From NCBI RefSeq assembly GCF_008728835.1, contig NZ_CP042582.1:2135001-2199000 (forward strand): 64,000 bases of DNA. The letters run 5' to 3'. Every line of letters begins with the position of its first letter. The first letter of the stretch is position 1. The notes under the pieces are model-generated. The model saw nothing but the letters and a program-made list of their open reading frames with translations. It made no database searches and was not told the DNA's origin. The stretch is from Hypericibacter adhaerens. GTDB lineage: Bacteria; Pseudomonadota; Alphaproteobacteria; Dongiales; Dongiaceae. Made by a program: the position numbers and the translations under genes. Of the stretch, positions 37,242-47,269 are shown one piece after another.

Positions 37242-38541
37242 AGCCGCGCGGCAGCTCGGGGGGCATGACGTCGGGCAGGGTGGCGCAGACGCAGGTCCCT
37301 TGCGGCCCGGTCCGGATCTCGAGATCGCCGCCGACCTGCTCCATCCGGATCTTCATGGCCAGCAGCCCCACGCCACTTTGGGCGGGATCGATATGCCCGT
37401 CCGCGCGGGTGCAGGGGATGCCGACGCCGCGGTCCTCGATCTCGAGCCGGATCTCGCCCGACTGGCGATAGAGCCGCACGACGGCTGTCTTGCTGCCGGC
37501 ATGGCGGTAGACATTGCCCAGCGCCTCCTGCAGCACGCGATAGAACGCCATCTCGGCGTCGCGCGGCAGCGGCGGCAGCTCGCCGATGGCCTCCAGCATC
37601 ATGGCGATGCCGGTCCGCCGGCCGAATCCGCTGACATAGGCGCGCATCGCCGCGGCCAGGCCCAGATCCTCCAGCAGCGGCGGGTGGAACAGATAGGAGA
37701 GGGACCTGATCTCGGTCAGCGACTCTTCCATCAGCAGCCGGGCCTCGGTGATGCCCTTGCGCGCGATCGGATCGCCGTCGCCGACCTGGCGGTCGATCTT
37801 GGCGATCAGCAGGCCGGCGGCGACGAGTTTCTGCGCCGTCACGTCGTGCAGCTCGCGGGCGATCTGTCGGCGCGCCTCGTCTTCCTGGGTATGGTGCTGC
37901 ATCAGGAGGCGGCGAAGCTGATCGTCGGCGAGCCGGAGCGAGGTCACGTCGTCATGCGCGACGATGATGCGCGTCGGGCCGGCACCGGCGATGCGGGTGG
38001 CGCTCATCGAGAAGCGGCGACGCCCCTGCGGCGTGTCCAGATCGTAATCGAGCTTGAACTCCGCCCTGCCGCCGGCCAGGAGGGAGGTGATGCCCTCGTG
38101 GACGCGCCAGGCCTGGTCACCGACGCCTTCGGCCGCGCGACAGACATCGAGATAGTTGACGCCAACCGCGGCGTTCTCGACCTCCATCCCGCTTTCCTCC
38201 GCGAACTCCCGCCAGGCACGGTTCACCATCAGGATGCTGCCGGATTCGCCCAGGATGGCGATGTGCGGGGAGAGAGCGTCGATCGTGCGTTGCAGGAACA
38301 GATCGGTTTCAGGATCGCGGGCCGGGCGCTCGGCGACGGGAAAGCCGTCGATGCCGGCCGCTCTCGGTGGCGGGCGCGACAAGTCGGCCGGCCTGTCGCT
38401 CCGCCGGGTATGTCCGCGCAAGGCGAGACGATCGCCGGCTTCAGCGGCGCGGCCCGTCTCGGAGTCTGATTTCGCACGACGTTCCGCGGGCCCGGTATCG
38501 GAGGCCGTCGGTCCAGGCGATTCGGATCCTGCTTGTGCCAT
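37222..38541 (-). CDS. PAS-containing sensor histidine kinase (HisKA_3, NarX/DesK type)
   Basis: 439 residues from ATG 38541. First ~80 residues are low-complexity, Arg/Pro/Asp-rich and probably disordered. A PAS domain (about 85-210, LSPHIAILGESGSILMVNRAWREFAEES) is followed by the phospho-acceptor H in RQIARELHDVTAQKL and an HATPase_c domain (ALGNVYRHAGS, EDRGVGIP, GVGLLAMKIRMEQVGG). No membrane helix: a cytoplasmic sensor. Likely partner is the NarL-type regulator at 38953-39603. Confidence 0.87.
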   Translation of the reverse strand: MAQAGSESPGPTASDTGPAERRAKSDSETGRAAEAGDRLALRGHTRRSDRPADLSRPPPRAAGIDGFPVAERPARDPETDLFLQRTIDALSPHIAILGESGSILMVNRAWREFAEESGMEVENAAVGVNYLDVCRAAEGVGDQAWRVHEGITSLLAGGRAEFKLDYDLDTPQGRRRFSMSATRIAGAGPTRIIVAHDDVTSLRLADDQLRRLLMQHHTQEDEARRQIARELHDVTAQKLVAAGLLIAKIDRQVGDGDPIARKGITEARLLMEESLTEIRSLSYLFHPPLLEDLGLAAAMRAYVSGFGRRTGIAMMLEAIGELPPLPRDAEMAFYRVLQEALGNVYRHAGSKTAVVRLYRQSGEIRLEIEDRGVGIPCTRADGHIDPAQSGVGLLAMKIRMEQVGGDLEIRTGPQGTCVCATLPDVMPPELPRGFTPARE

Positions 38542-38952
38542 CCCGCCCCCCAACTGCGCGGTCGGCCTCCTCGAGAGACTACCCGAATCTACCTAGAGAT
38601 TCGTGGAAAGAGGTCAAGCAAACAATTGTGGCATCTGCGAAAAGCCCGCCCGGCCCGAATCTTATGGCCGCTCCGCGACAGTGGGTTCCTGGTTGAACGA
38701 TCAAACGAGCGACCCGGGCCCGAGGGTCGGAACGGGAACCGATGAAGAAAAAAGGGAGGCCATGCCTCCCCACAGGCATGGCCTCCCGGGAAGGCGCGCC
38801 TCTGCAAAGCAGCCGGCGCGCCAAGAAAGTCGAGGCTCAACGCCCGCCAACGGACACGATTCGAGTCCACGGGGCTATCCGTAGGACCCCTCAGGCCATC
38901 GGGGTGAGGTTACCTATAGCCGGTTATGCACGCCCGATCGGGGTCGTTGCCG
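38542..38952. other. Region between regulator and kinase
   Basis: No gene was seen. It holds a strong minus-strand terminator (38744-38787) ending the regulator transcript and must also hold the kinase promoter. Confidence 0.45.
38744..38787 (-). terminator. Rho-independent terminator after the response regulator
   Basis: Perfect 14-bp stem GGGAGGCCATGCCT/AGGCATGGCCTCCC with a 6-base loop (CCCCAC). On the minus strand it is followed by TTTTTTCTTC. One of the strongest hairpins in the window. Confidence 0.88.
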
Positions 38953-39603
38953 TCAGGGGATGACGAGGTTGTTGCGCACGGCGTAGCGCACCAGCTCGGC
39001 GATGGAACCGACGCCGAGCTTGCGCATGATGTTGGCCCGGTGCGTCTCGACGGTCTTGACGCTGATCCCGAGCGATCCGCCGATCCGCTTGCTGGTCAGG
39101 CCCTGGGAGAGCAGCTGCACGATCTGGATCTCGCGATCGGAGAGCTGGCTATAGAGCGACGGCCCGGTCCGCTTCTTCTGCTCCGGATGGAGATAGCCGT
39201 CCAGGACGGCTTCCGCCACGCTCGGCGAGAGGTAGGGCTTGTGCTTCAACAGCTGGTCGATGGCGCGCGTCAGCTCGCGGCCCGCCGAGGACTTGACCAG
39301 GTAGCCCCGGGCACCCGCCGCCAGCACCTCATGGATGAGATGCTCGCTCTCATGCATGGTGAAGATCAGGATCTCGGTCTCGGGCGAGAGCTTGCGGATC
39401 TGCCGGGTGGCGAGGATGCCATTGATGTCGGGCATGGAGAGGTCCAGCACGACGACATCCGGCTTGAGCTGTCCGGCAAGCTCCACGGCCTCGGCGCCGT
39501 TGCGGGCCTCGGCACAGACCTCCCAGTCCTCGCGCTCGGCCAGGAGATCGCAGACGCCCCGGCGCACGATGTCATGGTCGTCGGCGATGAGAATGCGCGC
39601 CAT
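38953..39603 (-). CDS. NarL/FixJ-type response regulator
   Basis: 216 residues from ATG 39603 (AAAGGGGCGG upstream). Receiver domain with acidic pair DDHD (8-11), phosphorylated Asp54 in VVLDLSMPD and Lys in GYLVKSSAG. C-terminal LuxR-type HTH LSDREIQIVQLLSQGLTSKRI...VKTVETHRANIMRKLG. Expected to be phosphorylated by the nearby HisKA_3 kinase and to bind DNA as a dimer; targets unknown. Divergent from the marC-like gene. Confidence 0.9.
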   Translation of the reverse strand: MARILIADDHDIVRRGVCDLLAEREDWEVCAEARNGAEAVELAGQLKPDVVVLDLSMPDINGILATRQIRKLSPETEILIFTMHESEHLIHEVLAAGARGYLVKSSAGRELTRAIDQLLKHKPYLSPSVAEAVLDGYLHPEQKKRTGPSLYSQLSDREIQIVQLLSQGLTSKRIGGSLGISVKTVETHRANIMRKLGVGSIAELVRYAVRNNLVIP

Positions 39604-39792
39604 GCCGCCCCTTTCCATGGCTAAGTGTCCGACCCAGCCTAGCCTCGCGCCCGGCCCTATGCCAATCCCATCCTGCCTTGCAGGAACGAGGCGAAATCAT
39701 CGCGGGCCGTCCACGGGACCTGTCGACCGGCACCGCCCGGCTATGGTCAACTCGATCCTGTCGAGCCTGCCCGGGATGGAAAGGAAGCTGCC

Positions 39793-40491
39793 GTGACAGC
39801 CAGCAGCGCGGTCAATGCCTTTGGTATTGTGAGCGCCACCTATCTGTTCGTCTTCTGGGCGCTCTTTCCCGTCGTGAACCCGCCGGGCAGCGCGCTGCTC
39901 TTCCTGTCGATGACCCGGCCGCTGAACCATCGCCATCGCAGCGAGCTGGCCACCCGTATCGGCATCTTCTCCTTCCTGATCATCATCGCCTCGCTGTTCG
40001 TCGGCGCCTATGTCCTCGCTTTTTTCGGGATCTCGGTTCCGGTCCTTCGCGTCGCCGGCGGGCTGGTGGTGGCGGCGACGGGCTGGAAGCTGATGACCGC
40101 GCCGGCCGAAAGCCGGGCGGCCGAAGTCGACACGGACAGCAGCCGCCTGCCGGTCGGCATCATGAAGCAGGCCTTCTATCCGCTGACGATGCCGCTGACG
40201 ACCGGGCCCGGCACCATCGCCACCGCGATCGCGCTGGGCACCCGCAACCCGCAGGTCGATCAGGGGTCGGTCTGGACCATCCTGGGCGGCGTCGCCGCGG
40301 CGGCGGCGCTGGCGCTCCTGATCTTCGTCTGCTATCGCTGGAGCGATCGTATCGCCAAGCTGCTGGGCGAAGGGGGAACCGACGCGCTGGTCCGCCTGAC
40401 GGCCTTCATCCTTCTCTGCATCGGCCTGCAGATTCTATGGACGGGTCTGAGCGACCTGCTGTCGAGCCTGCCGCAGTTCAAGCCCAGCTGA
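39793..40491 (+). CDS. MarC family inner-membrane protein
   Basis: 232 residues from GTG 39793 (AAGGAAG upstream). Six membrane helices with the MarC/UPF0056 patterns FPVVNPPGSALLFLSMT and FYPLTMPLTTGPGTIATAIAL. Family function is poorly known; a role in amino-acid or drug export was proposed and is not settled. Followed by a secreted protein 31 bases later, perhaps in one transcript. Confidence 0.88.
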   Translation: MTASSAVNAFGIVSATYLFVFWALFPVVNPPGSALLFLSMTRPLNHRHRSELATRIGIFSFLIIIASLFVGAYVLAFFGISVPVLRVAGGLVVAATGWKLMTAPAESRAAEVDTDSSRLPVGIMKQAFYPLTMPLTTGPGTIATAIALGTRNPQVDQGSVWTILGGVAAAAALALLIFVCYRWSDRIAKLLGEGGTDALVRLTAFILLCIGLQILWTGLSDLLSSLPQFKPS

Positions 40492-40522
40492 TCTCACCGC
40501 CATCGATCGGGAGTTCCGCGCC

Positions 40523-41326
40523 ATGTCCAAGCGCATCGGGTCGAAGCGCATCGGGGATTTCGTCCTTCCGGCATTGCTCGCCTGCTCGCTCCTGCTGAGC
40601 GCGGGCCGGATGGCGATCGCCGCCGATCCGGGACCCGCCATTCCCTTGCCCGACGCCGATCGGGCGCAGATCGAGAAGCTGCTGGGCAAGGGTGTCGTCG
40701 GCGATCCGGTTCCGGCACCGCCCCTGCAGATGCCGACCTCCTACGCACCGCGCGAAGGCACGGTCCTGACCTATCTCCTGCGGGACGCCAAGGGCAAGAG
40801 CTGGTCCGAGGCGCATCGCATCGCGTCGACGACGGACAGCCGGTTCTCGCCGGGCTTCACCTACAGCATCGAGAAGGTGAAGACCGAATTCATGCAGGCG
40901 GCGGACGGCGGCCTGGTCATCGCCGCGGAGGAGGACCTGAAGGAGAAGGTCCTGACGCGCTTCACGCCGGGTCAGCCCCTGATCGTCGGCGGGTTGAAGG
41001 CGGGGGAGAGCCGGCAGGTGAAGGTCGACGTGAAGGTCGCGGACCTCTCGGATCCGACGGATATCACCCACACCGGCTCGCTCGACATCACCTACAGCTA
41101 TGTCGGCGCCTACAAGGTCACGGTGCCGGCCGGCAGCTATGAGGCCGCGCTGATCCGCTGGGACTATCAGGGCAAGGTCGGACCCGCCTCGATCAAGGAT
41201 ACCTATTACCGGCTGATCGCGCCCGGCGCCGGACTGATCGCGATGATCGAGGATGTCAGCATCTCGGCGATGCTGGTCTATAACGACGACACCAAGCTCG
41301 CCAAGCAGCTCGAACGGATCGAGTGA
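40523..41326 (+). CDS. Secreted protein of unknown function
   Basis: 267 residues with a Sec signal (FVLPALLACSLLLSAGRMAIAA-DP). Mature part is beta-rich (GTVLTYLLRDAKGKSW, GSLDITYSYVGAYKVTVPAGSYEAALIRWDYQGKVGP) and resembles the barrel-like fold of periplasmic DUF3108-type proteins, but the match is only by pattern. No catalytic motif. Convergent with the Pot-type ATPase gene, 6 bases apart. Confidence 0.68.
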   Translation: MSKRIGSKRIGDFVLPALLACSLLLSAGRMAIAADPGPAIPLPDADRAQIEKLLGKGVVGDPVPAPPLQMPTSYAPREGTVLTYLLRDAKGKSWSEAHRIASTTDSRFSPGFTYSIEKVKTEFMQAADGGLVIAAEEDLKEKVLTRFTPGQPLIVGGLKAGESRQVKVDVKVADLSDPTDITHTGSLDITYSYVGAYKVTVPAGSYEAALIRWDYQGKVGPASIKDTYYRLIAPGAGLIAMIEDVSISAMLVYNDDTKLAKQLERIE

Positions 41327-41332
41327 CGCCGC

Positions 41333-42406
<1,074 letters not shown>

Positions 42407-42436
42407 CCTGGTCTCCGTTGAGCCGGTGTTTTCGCG

Positions 42437-43219
42437 TCAGCGCTTGGCCGTCGCGGGTCCCCGGCCGAAAAGCTGGATCAGGCCCATGCAGGCCCAGGTC
42501 ACGATGAAGGCGATGATCGCCAAGGCCGACGGCTCATAGGCGCGGTTGGCGCCGATGAGCTGCAGGTAGGGGCCGAAGGCCGGGCGGTCGAGCAGGCTCG
42601 CCATGGTGAATTCGCCGATCACGATGGCGAAAGTCAGGAAGGCGCCGCTGAGGATCGCCACCTTCACGTTGGGGAAGATCACCTTGAACATGATGGTGCT
42701 CCAGCCCGCACCCAGATTCTCGGCCGCCTCCGTCAAGGTCCGTACGTCGATCGAGCGCAGGCCCGTATCCACCGCCCGGTACATGTAGGGCAGGGCCAGC
42801 ACCACATAGCTGAAGGTGAGCAGCAGATCGCTGGTCCGCGTCGTGGCGGTGAGAGGGATCCAGGAGGAGCTGTTATAGAGGCGCAGGTAGCCGAACACGA
42901 TCACGATGGCCGGGATCACCAGCGGCAGCAGGGTGATGAACTCGACGATCGGCCGCAGCCGCGGCAGGCGCAGCCGGATGAAATAGGCGGTCGGCACCAC
43001 CAGCAGCGCGCCGACGATGATGGTCGCCGCGGCCTGGAATGTCGAATAGAGGAAGCTCGCCTGGAAGCGGGGATCGCCGAGCACCACCGCATAGGCGTCG
43101 AAGCTGTATTCGCCCCGGCGCATGCGCAGCGAGAACTCGAAGGTCGCGAGCAGGGGCACGATGAAGTAGATGGTGCCGATGGCGATGGCGAGCCAGGCAC
43201 CGAAGCGCGACTGCTTCAT
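42437..43219 (-). CDS. ABC transporter permease (PotC-like)
   Basis: 260 residues from ATG 43219, which overlaps the stop of the partner permease (ATGA). Six membrane helices and coupling loop EAAENLGAGWSTIMFKVIFPNVK. C-terminal-half permease of a Pot/Fbp-type importer. Confidence 0.87.
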   Translation of the reverse strand: MKQSRFGAWLAIAIGTIYFIVPLLATFEFSLRMRRGEYSFDAYAVVLGDPRFQASFLYSTFQAAATIIVGALLVVPTAYFIRLRLPRLRPIVEFITLLPLVIPAIVIVFGYLRLYNSSSWIPLTATTRTSDLLLTFSYVVLALPYMYRAVDTGLRSIDVRTLTEAAENLGAGWSTIMFKVIFPNVKVAILSGAFLTFAIVIGEFTMASLLDRPAFGPYLQLIGANRAYEPSALAIIAFIVTWACMGLIQLFGRGPATAKR

Positions 43220-44121
43220 CGCAACCACCGCTCGCTGCGGCTCCGTAGCCAGATATAGAGGCCGTTCGAGAAGCCGGTGATCAGGATCATGCCGAGCGCC
43301 AGCGCGTAGCCCAGGTTCTGGTTATGCAGCACGTCGCCGCGGATCTGGGCATAAAGCAGGATGGTGACGATATTGAGAGAGCTGCCGGTCAGGCCGTAGG
43401 CCGTGGCGATGGCGCCGAAGGCGTTGGCGAACAGCAGGATCGTCGTACCGAGCAGGCTCGGCCAAAGCACCGGCAGCGCGATATGGCGCCAGTAGTGGAA
43501 CGAGTTGGCGCCCAGGATCTCGGCCGCCTCGCGCCATTCCCGCTTCAGACCGTCCAGCGCCGGCGCCAGGATCAGCACCATGAGGGGGATCTGGAAGTAG
43601 AGATAGGTGAGCGCCAGGCCCCAGAAGCTCAGCAGGTTGAAACCGGTGCTGTAGATGTTGAAGTCGAAATACTTCACCAGCAGCACGGTCACGATGCCGG
43701 TGCGCCCGAGCGTCGCCAGGAAGGCGAAGGCAAGGGGCAGGCCGGCGAAGTTCGAGGCGACGCCGCAGAAGGTCATCAGGGTCGGGCGGATCCATCCCGG
43801 CAGCCCGCCCATGACGCCGGCATAGGCCAGGAAGAAGCCGACGAGGGCGCCGCCGATCGCCGACGCGAGGCTCACCTTGATGCTGATCCAGTAGGCGCTC
43901 CGGATGGAGGGCTGGAACAGATCGGCGAGGTTGCCGAAGGTGAAATTGCCGTCGGCGTCCTGGAAGGCGCCGACGACCAGATACATCGTCGGCAGGATCA
44001 GGAACATGAAAGCGAAGACAAGGAAAGGCGAGACGCCGATCAATGCCCAGCCGGTCTGGCCGACACGGGGCCGCGCGATCGCGGGGCCCGATCCCAATTC
44101 CATCTGCGCTTGTTGAGCCAT
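43216..44121 (-). CDS. ABC transporter permease (PotB-like)
   Basis: 301 residues, six membrane helices after a cytoplasmic N-terminus of about 27 residues. Coupling loop EAAEILGANSFHYWRHIALPVLWP. Partner of the PotC-like permease. It lies 146 bases after the binding-protein gene, with a large hairpin between. Confidence 0.87.
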   Translation of the reverse strand: MAQQAQMELGSGPAIARPRVGQTGWALIGVSPFLVFAFMFLILPTMYLVVGAFQDADGNFTFGNLADLFQPSIRSAYWISIKVSLASAIGGALVGFFLAYAGVMGGLPGWIRPTLMTFCGVASNFAGLPLAFAFLATLGRTGIVTVLLVKYFDFNIYSTGFNLLSFWGLALTYLYFQIPLMVLILAPALDGLKREWREAAEILGANSFHYWRHIALPVLWPSLLGTTILLFANAFGAIATAYGLTGSSLNIVTILLYAQIRGDVLHNQNLGYALALGMILITGFSNGLYIWLRSRSERWLR

Positions 44122-44191
44122 GGAGCCTGCCGAGAGAACCCTTTCTCATCAGCGACGTTCAGCACCGCATATCCTGGAGCATCCGAGGATC

Positions 44192-44247
44192 GGAACCGTG
44201 CCGGCAAGCCCGCGCGGAAAGCATGCGGCTTCGCGGGGCACGGTTCC
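44192..44247 (-). promoter_or_regulatory. Large hairpin between binding-protein and permease genes
   Basis: Outer stem GGAACCGTGC/GCACGGTTCC (44192-44201 with 44238-44247) and inner stem CCCGCG/CGCGGG (44209-44214 with 44232-44237). No T-run follows on the minus strand. Likely protects the binding-protein mRNA or limits read-through to the permeases. Confidence 0.55.
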
Positions 44248-44267
44248 AGTCTCGTTAGGATAGCAGA

Positions 44268-45413
44268 TTACTGGACGTTCGCACCTACAACACTGTCCCA
44301 CTGCTTCGTGATCACTTCCTTGGCCGCACCCTGCTGCTCGAGGGTGGGGAACAAGGCCTTCTCGTAGTTCTCCGCGGGCGGCAGCTTGGCCAGAACGTCC
44401 GCCGGAACCTTCTTGCTGTCGACCAGATCCTGGAACCGGATCGGATGGCAGTAGGCCTTGAGCCAGTCGATCTGGCTCTCGTCGGAATAGAGATGCTCCA
44501 TCCAGAGCTTGGCGGCGTTCGGATGGGGCGCATAGGCGCTGATGGCCTGCACATAGACACCGGCGACCACGCCCGTCTTCGGCACCACGGTCGCGATCTG
44601 CGGATTACCCTTCAACGTGTCATTGTCGGTCAAGGACAGATAGTCCCAGCGGATGACGATCGGGGTGGTGCCTTGCGCAATCGAAGCGGCCCCGCCGCCG
44701 ACCGGGACGAAGTTCCCGTTCTTGTAGAGCTCGGCGAAGAACTTCAACCCTTCCGACGCGGCCGCGTCGACCTTGCCGCCCGACCGGGCGAGGCCGGCGG
44801 CGAAGATGCTCTGGATCGATTCGTTCGAGGTGCGGGGATCGCCGCTCAGCGCGACCTGGTTCTTGTATTCGGGCAGGAGAAGGTCGGCCCAGTCGGCCGG
44901 CACCTTCTTCACGATGTCGGTGTTCACCTCGAAGGCGAGCACGCCGTAATAGTCGCCGTACCAGTATCCCTCGGGATCCTTCTGATGGTCGGGGATGCTG
45001 GCCCAGGTGGAGACTTTGTAAGGTTGCAGCAGGCCTTCGGCCTTGGCCGACGGCCCGAAGGACAGGCCGACATCGATCACGTCGGGCGCCTGCGGTCCCG
45101 TGTTGCCCTTGTTGGCCTTGATCGCCTCGATCTCGTCACCGGAGCCGGCGTCGGGATTGAGCTCGTTCAGCTGGAGGAACGGGTATTTCGCCTTGAACTT
45201 GTCGATCACGGTGGCGTAGCCGCACCAGTCATGCGGCACGGCGATGATGCTGAGAGCGCCTTCCTTCTTGGCGCCGGCGATCAGATCGTCCATCGACTCC
45301 GCCGAGGCCAGGCCGGCAAGAGCCGTCACCCCCAGAGCCGCCACGGAGGCGAGGGTCAGGGTCCTGAACAGGTTGCGCGCCGTCGTTCTTCTCGATGTTC
45401 CACTCGCAAGCAT
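44268..45413 (-). CDS. ABC substrate-binding protein, copy 1 of a tandem pair
   Basis: 381 residues from ATG 45413 (GGGAGAAG upstream). Signal peptide ends near LASA-ES. The mature start MDDLIAGAKKEGALSIIAVP and later DVIDVGLSFGP and GYWYGDYYGVLAFEVNTD place it in the family-1/FbpA-PotD superfamily. It carries no FbpA tyrosine pair, so the ligand is probably not iron; phosphonate, polyamine or a small organic ion are possible. Closely similar to the gene at 45763-46875, sharing the C-terminus EVITKQWDSVVGANVQ. Likely supplies the adjacent permeases. Confidence 0.85.
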   Translation of the reverse strand: MLASGTSRRTTARNLFRTLTLASVAALGVTALAGLASAESMDDLIAGAKKEGALSIIAVPHDWCGYATVIDKFKAKYPFLQLNELNPDAGSGDEIEAIKANKGNTGPQAPDVIDVGLSFGPSAKAEGLLQPYKVSTWASIPDHQKDPEGYWYGDYYGVLAFEVNTDIVKKVPADWADLLLPEYKNQVALSGDPRTSNESIQSIFAAGLARSGGKVDAAASEGLKFFAELYKNGNFVPVGGGAASIAQGTTPIVIRWDYLSLTDNDTLKGNPQIATVVPKTGVVAGVYVQAISAYAPHPNAAKLWMEHLYSDESQIDWLKAYCHPIRFQDLVDSKKVPADVLAKLPPAENYEKALFPTLEQQGAAKEVITKQWDSVVGANVQ

Positions 45414-45553
45414 GCTCGCTTCTCCCGGTTGTGAATCGCCCGAGGCCGTCAGCATCGAAGCGATCCCTGTTTGACACTGCCATGAGGTTGGTCAGAGGCG
45501 CGCTGCCGGCCGATGAAAGGCCGGCAGCCGCCGCCGGGGACGAATTCGACACC

Positions 45554-45581
45554 GAAAATGTCATTTTCGCAAATGAAAATG
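45554..45581. promoter_or_regulatory. Operator-like palindrome with extra half-site
   Basis: Perfect 15-bp palindrome GAAAATG-T-CATTTTC (45554-45568), then GCAAAT and a third GAAAATG (45575-45581). A related TTTTCATG lies at 45610-45617. About 140-165 bases upstream of the copy 1 start. Suggests a dimeric regulator; its family is unknown. Confidence 0.5.
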
Positions 45582-45694
45582 CATGGTAGGACCGCCGTCC
45601 TGCGGGAAATTTTCATGACGCTCTCTCCGAGAGCGGAGAAGAACCGGTCCTGGCGGAACGAATCGACAAACGAATGAATGGGAAACGAGGGTTG

Positions 45695-45747
45695 CAAAGA
45701 AACGGGCCGCGCCGCCATTCCCGTCGCTGGATGTCCGGCGCGGCCCG
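45695..45747 (-). terminator. Terminator after binding-protein copy 2
   Basis: Perfect 12-bp stem CGGGCCGCGCCG/CGGCGCGGCCCG (45703-45714 with 45736-45747), a 21-base loop, and on the minus strand a following TTTCTTTGC. It lies 16 bases after the copy 2 stop. Confidence 0.68.
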
Positions 45748-45762
45748 TCGGGCTCATGACGA

Positions 45763-46875
45763 TTACTGGACGTTCGCGCCGACGACGCTGTCCCACTGCT
45801 TGGTGATCACTTCCTTGGCGGCCGCTTGCTCGTCCAAGGTCGGGAACACGGCCTTGGCGTAGGCTTCGGCCGGCGGCAGGGCCTTCAGCATGGCCTCCGG
45901 AATCACCTTGCGCTGCGCCAGGTCGTTGAAGCGGATCGGGTGGCAATAGCCCTTCAGCCAGCCGAGCTGCCCCTCGTCGGAATAGAGATATTCCATCCAG
46001 AGCTTGGCGGCGTTCGGGTGCGGGGCATAGGCGCTGATGGCCTGGATATAGACACCCGCCACGACGCCGGTCTTCGGCACCACCACCTCGATGGCGGGAT
46101 TGCCCTTGAGCGTGTCGCGATCGGCGAGCGCGTTATAGTCCCAGCGGATCACGAGCGGCGTGGCACCCTGCGCCAGCGTACCGGCCTTGCCGATCACGGG
46201 GACGAAGTTGCCCTTCTTGTTGAGATCGCCGAAGAACTTCAGGCCCGCGTCGGCGGCCTTGCCGGCATCGCCACCGGCCGCGGAAAGGCCGGCCGCGTAG
46301 ACGGCTTGGATCGCCTGGTTGGAGGCACGCGGATCGCCCGCGAGCGCGATCGAGCTGGCATAGTCCGAGGCCGCCAGATCCGCCCAGTCGGCCGGCACCT
46401 TCTTCACGATGTCGGTGTTCACCTCGAAGGCCAGCACGCCGTAATAGTCGCCGTACCAGAAGCCTTCGGCATCCTTGGCGCTGTCGGGGATCGAGTTCCA
46501 GGTCGAAACCTTGTAGGCCTGGATCAGGCCGTCCTTCTTCGCCTGCGGGCCGAAGGGGAGGCCGACATCGATGACGTCCGGCGCCTGGGGACCGGTATTG
46601 CCCTTGTTCGCCTTGATCGCCTCGATCTCGTCGCCCGAGCCTGCGTCGGGGTTGAGCTCGTTGACGGTCAGGCCATACTTCTTCTTGAAGCTTTCGATGA
46701 GGTCGCCATAGCCGCACCAGTCATGCGGCAGCGCGATGACCGTCAGTTGCCCTTCTTTCTTGGCCGCGGCTACCAGATCCTCCATCGATCCGGCCGAGGC
46801 CAGTCGAACGAACGCGGTCGCCGCCAGCACGGACAGCGAAACCACCGCCATCCTCTGCATCCAGTTGTGCTTCAT
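45763..46875 (-). CDS. ABC substrate-binding protein, copy 2 of a tandem pair
   Basis: 370 residues from ATG 46875 (GGAG 7 bases upstream). Signal peptide ends near LASA-GS. It is a paralogue of 44268-45413: PHDWCGY, LNPDAGSGDEIEAIKANKGN, DWADL and the last 16 residues are shared, with internal divergence. Both proteins keep the ligand-cleft pattern, so both look functional. It is followed by its own terminator, so it is probably made separately and may bring a different ligand to the same permeases. Confidence 0.85.
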   Translation of the reverse strand: MKHNWMQRMAVVSLSVLAATAFVRLASAGSMEDLVAAAKKEGQLTVIALPHDWCGYGDLIESFKKKYGLTVNELNPDAGSGDEIEAIKANKGNTGPQAPDVIDVGLPFGPQAKKDGLIQAYKVSTWNSIPDSAKDAEGFWYGDYYGVLAFEVNTDIVKKVPADWADLAASDYASSIALAGDPRASNQAIQAVYAAGLSAAGGDAGKAADAGLKFFGDLNKKGNFVPVIGKAGTLAQGATPLVIRWDYNALADRDTLKGNPAIEVVVPKTGVVAGVYIQAISAYAPHPNAAKLWMEYLYSDEGQLGWLKGYCHPIRFNDLAQRKVIPEAMLKALPPAEAYAKAVFPTLDEQAAAKEVITKQWDSVVGANVQ

Positions 46876-47269
46876 TTTTATCTCCATGATCAAAAGCCCC
46901 AGATCAGCAATCGCCGAGCGTCGCCGCGCGGAACGGGTCGCGGCGAGACAAGCTGTCCCGTCGCGCTTCGTCCCTGGCATGGGCAAATACATTCGACATC
47001 AGCGAAAGTTTCGCGCCGGGCCCGTGGCGCGTCATGAAACTGTAACCATCCTGCAACAGTCCCCTAAGCTACGCAATGCGAGGCCGGCGGGAACATCGCA
47101 TGGTGCCGGTGACGGCCGTGTGACAGCCGCTCCGGGGAAATCCGGAGGAAGGGCCGCTGTTGCGATGCAACAAATACGGATGACCAAAGGCTTGCCGGGC
47201 GGGAGGCGATGGACCCGAGGCAGGATGACGCGGTCGTGAAGGAGGGACGGTGAGCGGGGAGATCGGGCG
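46876..47269. other. Divergent region between binding-protein copy 2 and cyclase
   Basis: No gene was seen. A palindromic GCGAAA-G-TTTCGC lies at about 46999-47012 and could be an operator. Promoters for both directions are expected here. Confidence 0.35.

Larger units (their letters stand above)
45414..45762. other. Regulatory region between duplicated binding-protein genes
   Basis: No gene. It contains the terminator of the upstream copy (45695-45747) and, nearer the downstream copy, an unusually A+T-rich stretch (45550-45620) with an operator-like palindrome, so copy 1 probably has its own regulated promoter. Confidence 0.5.
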
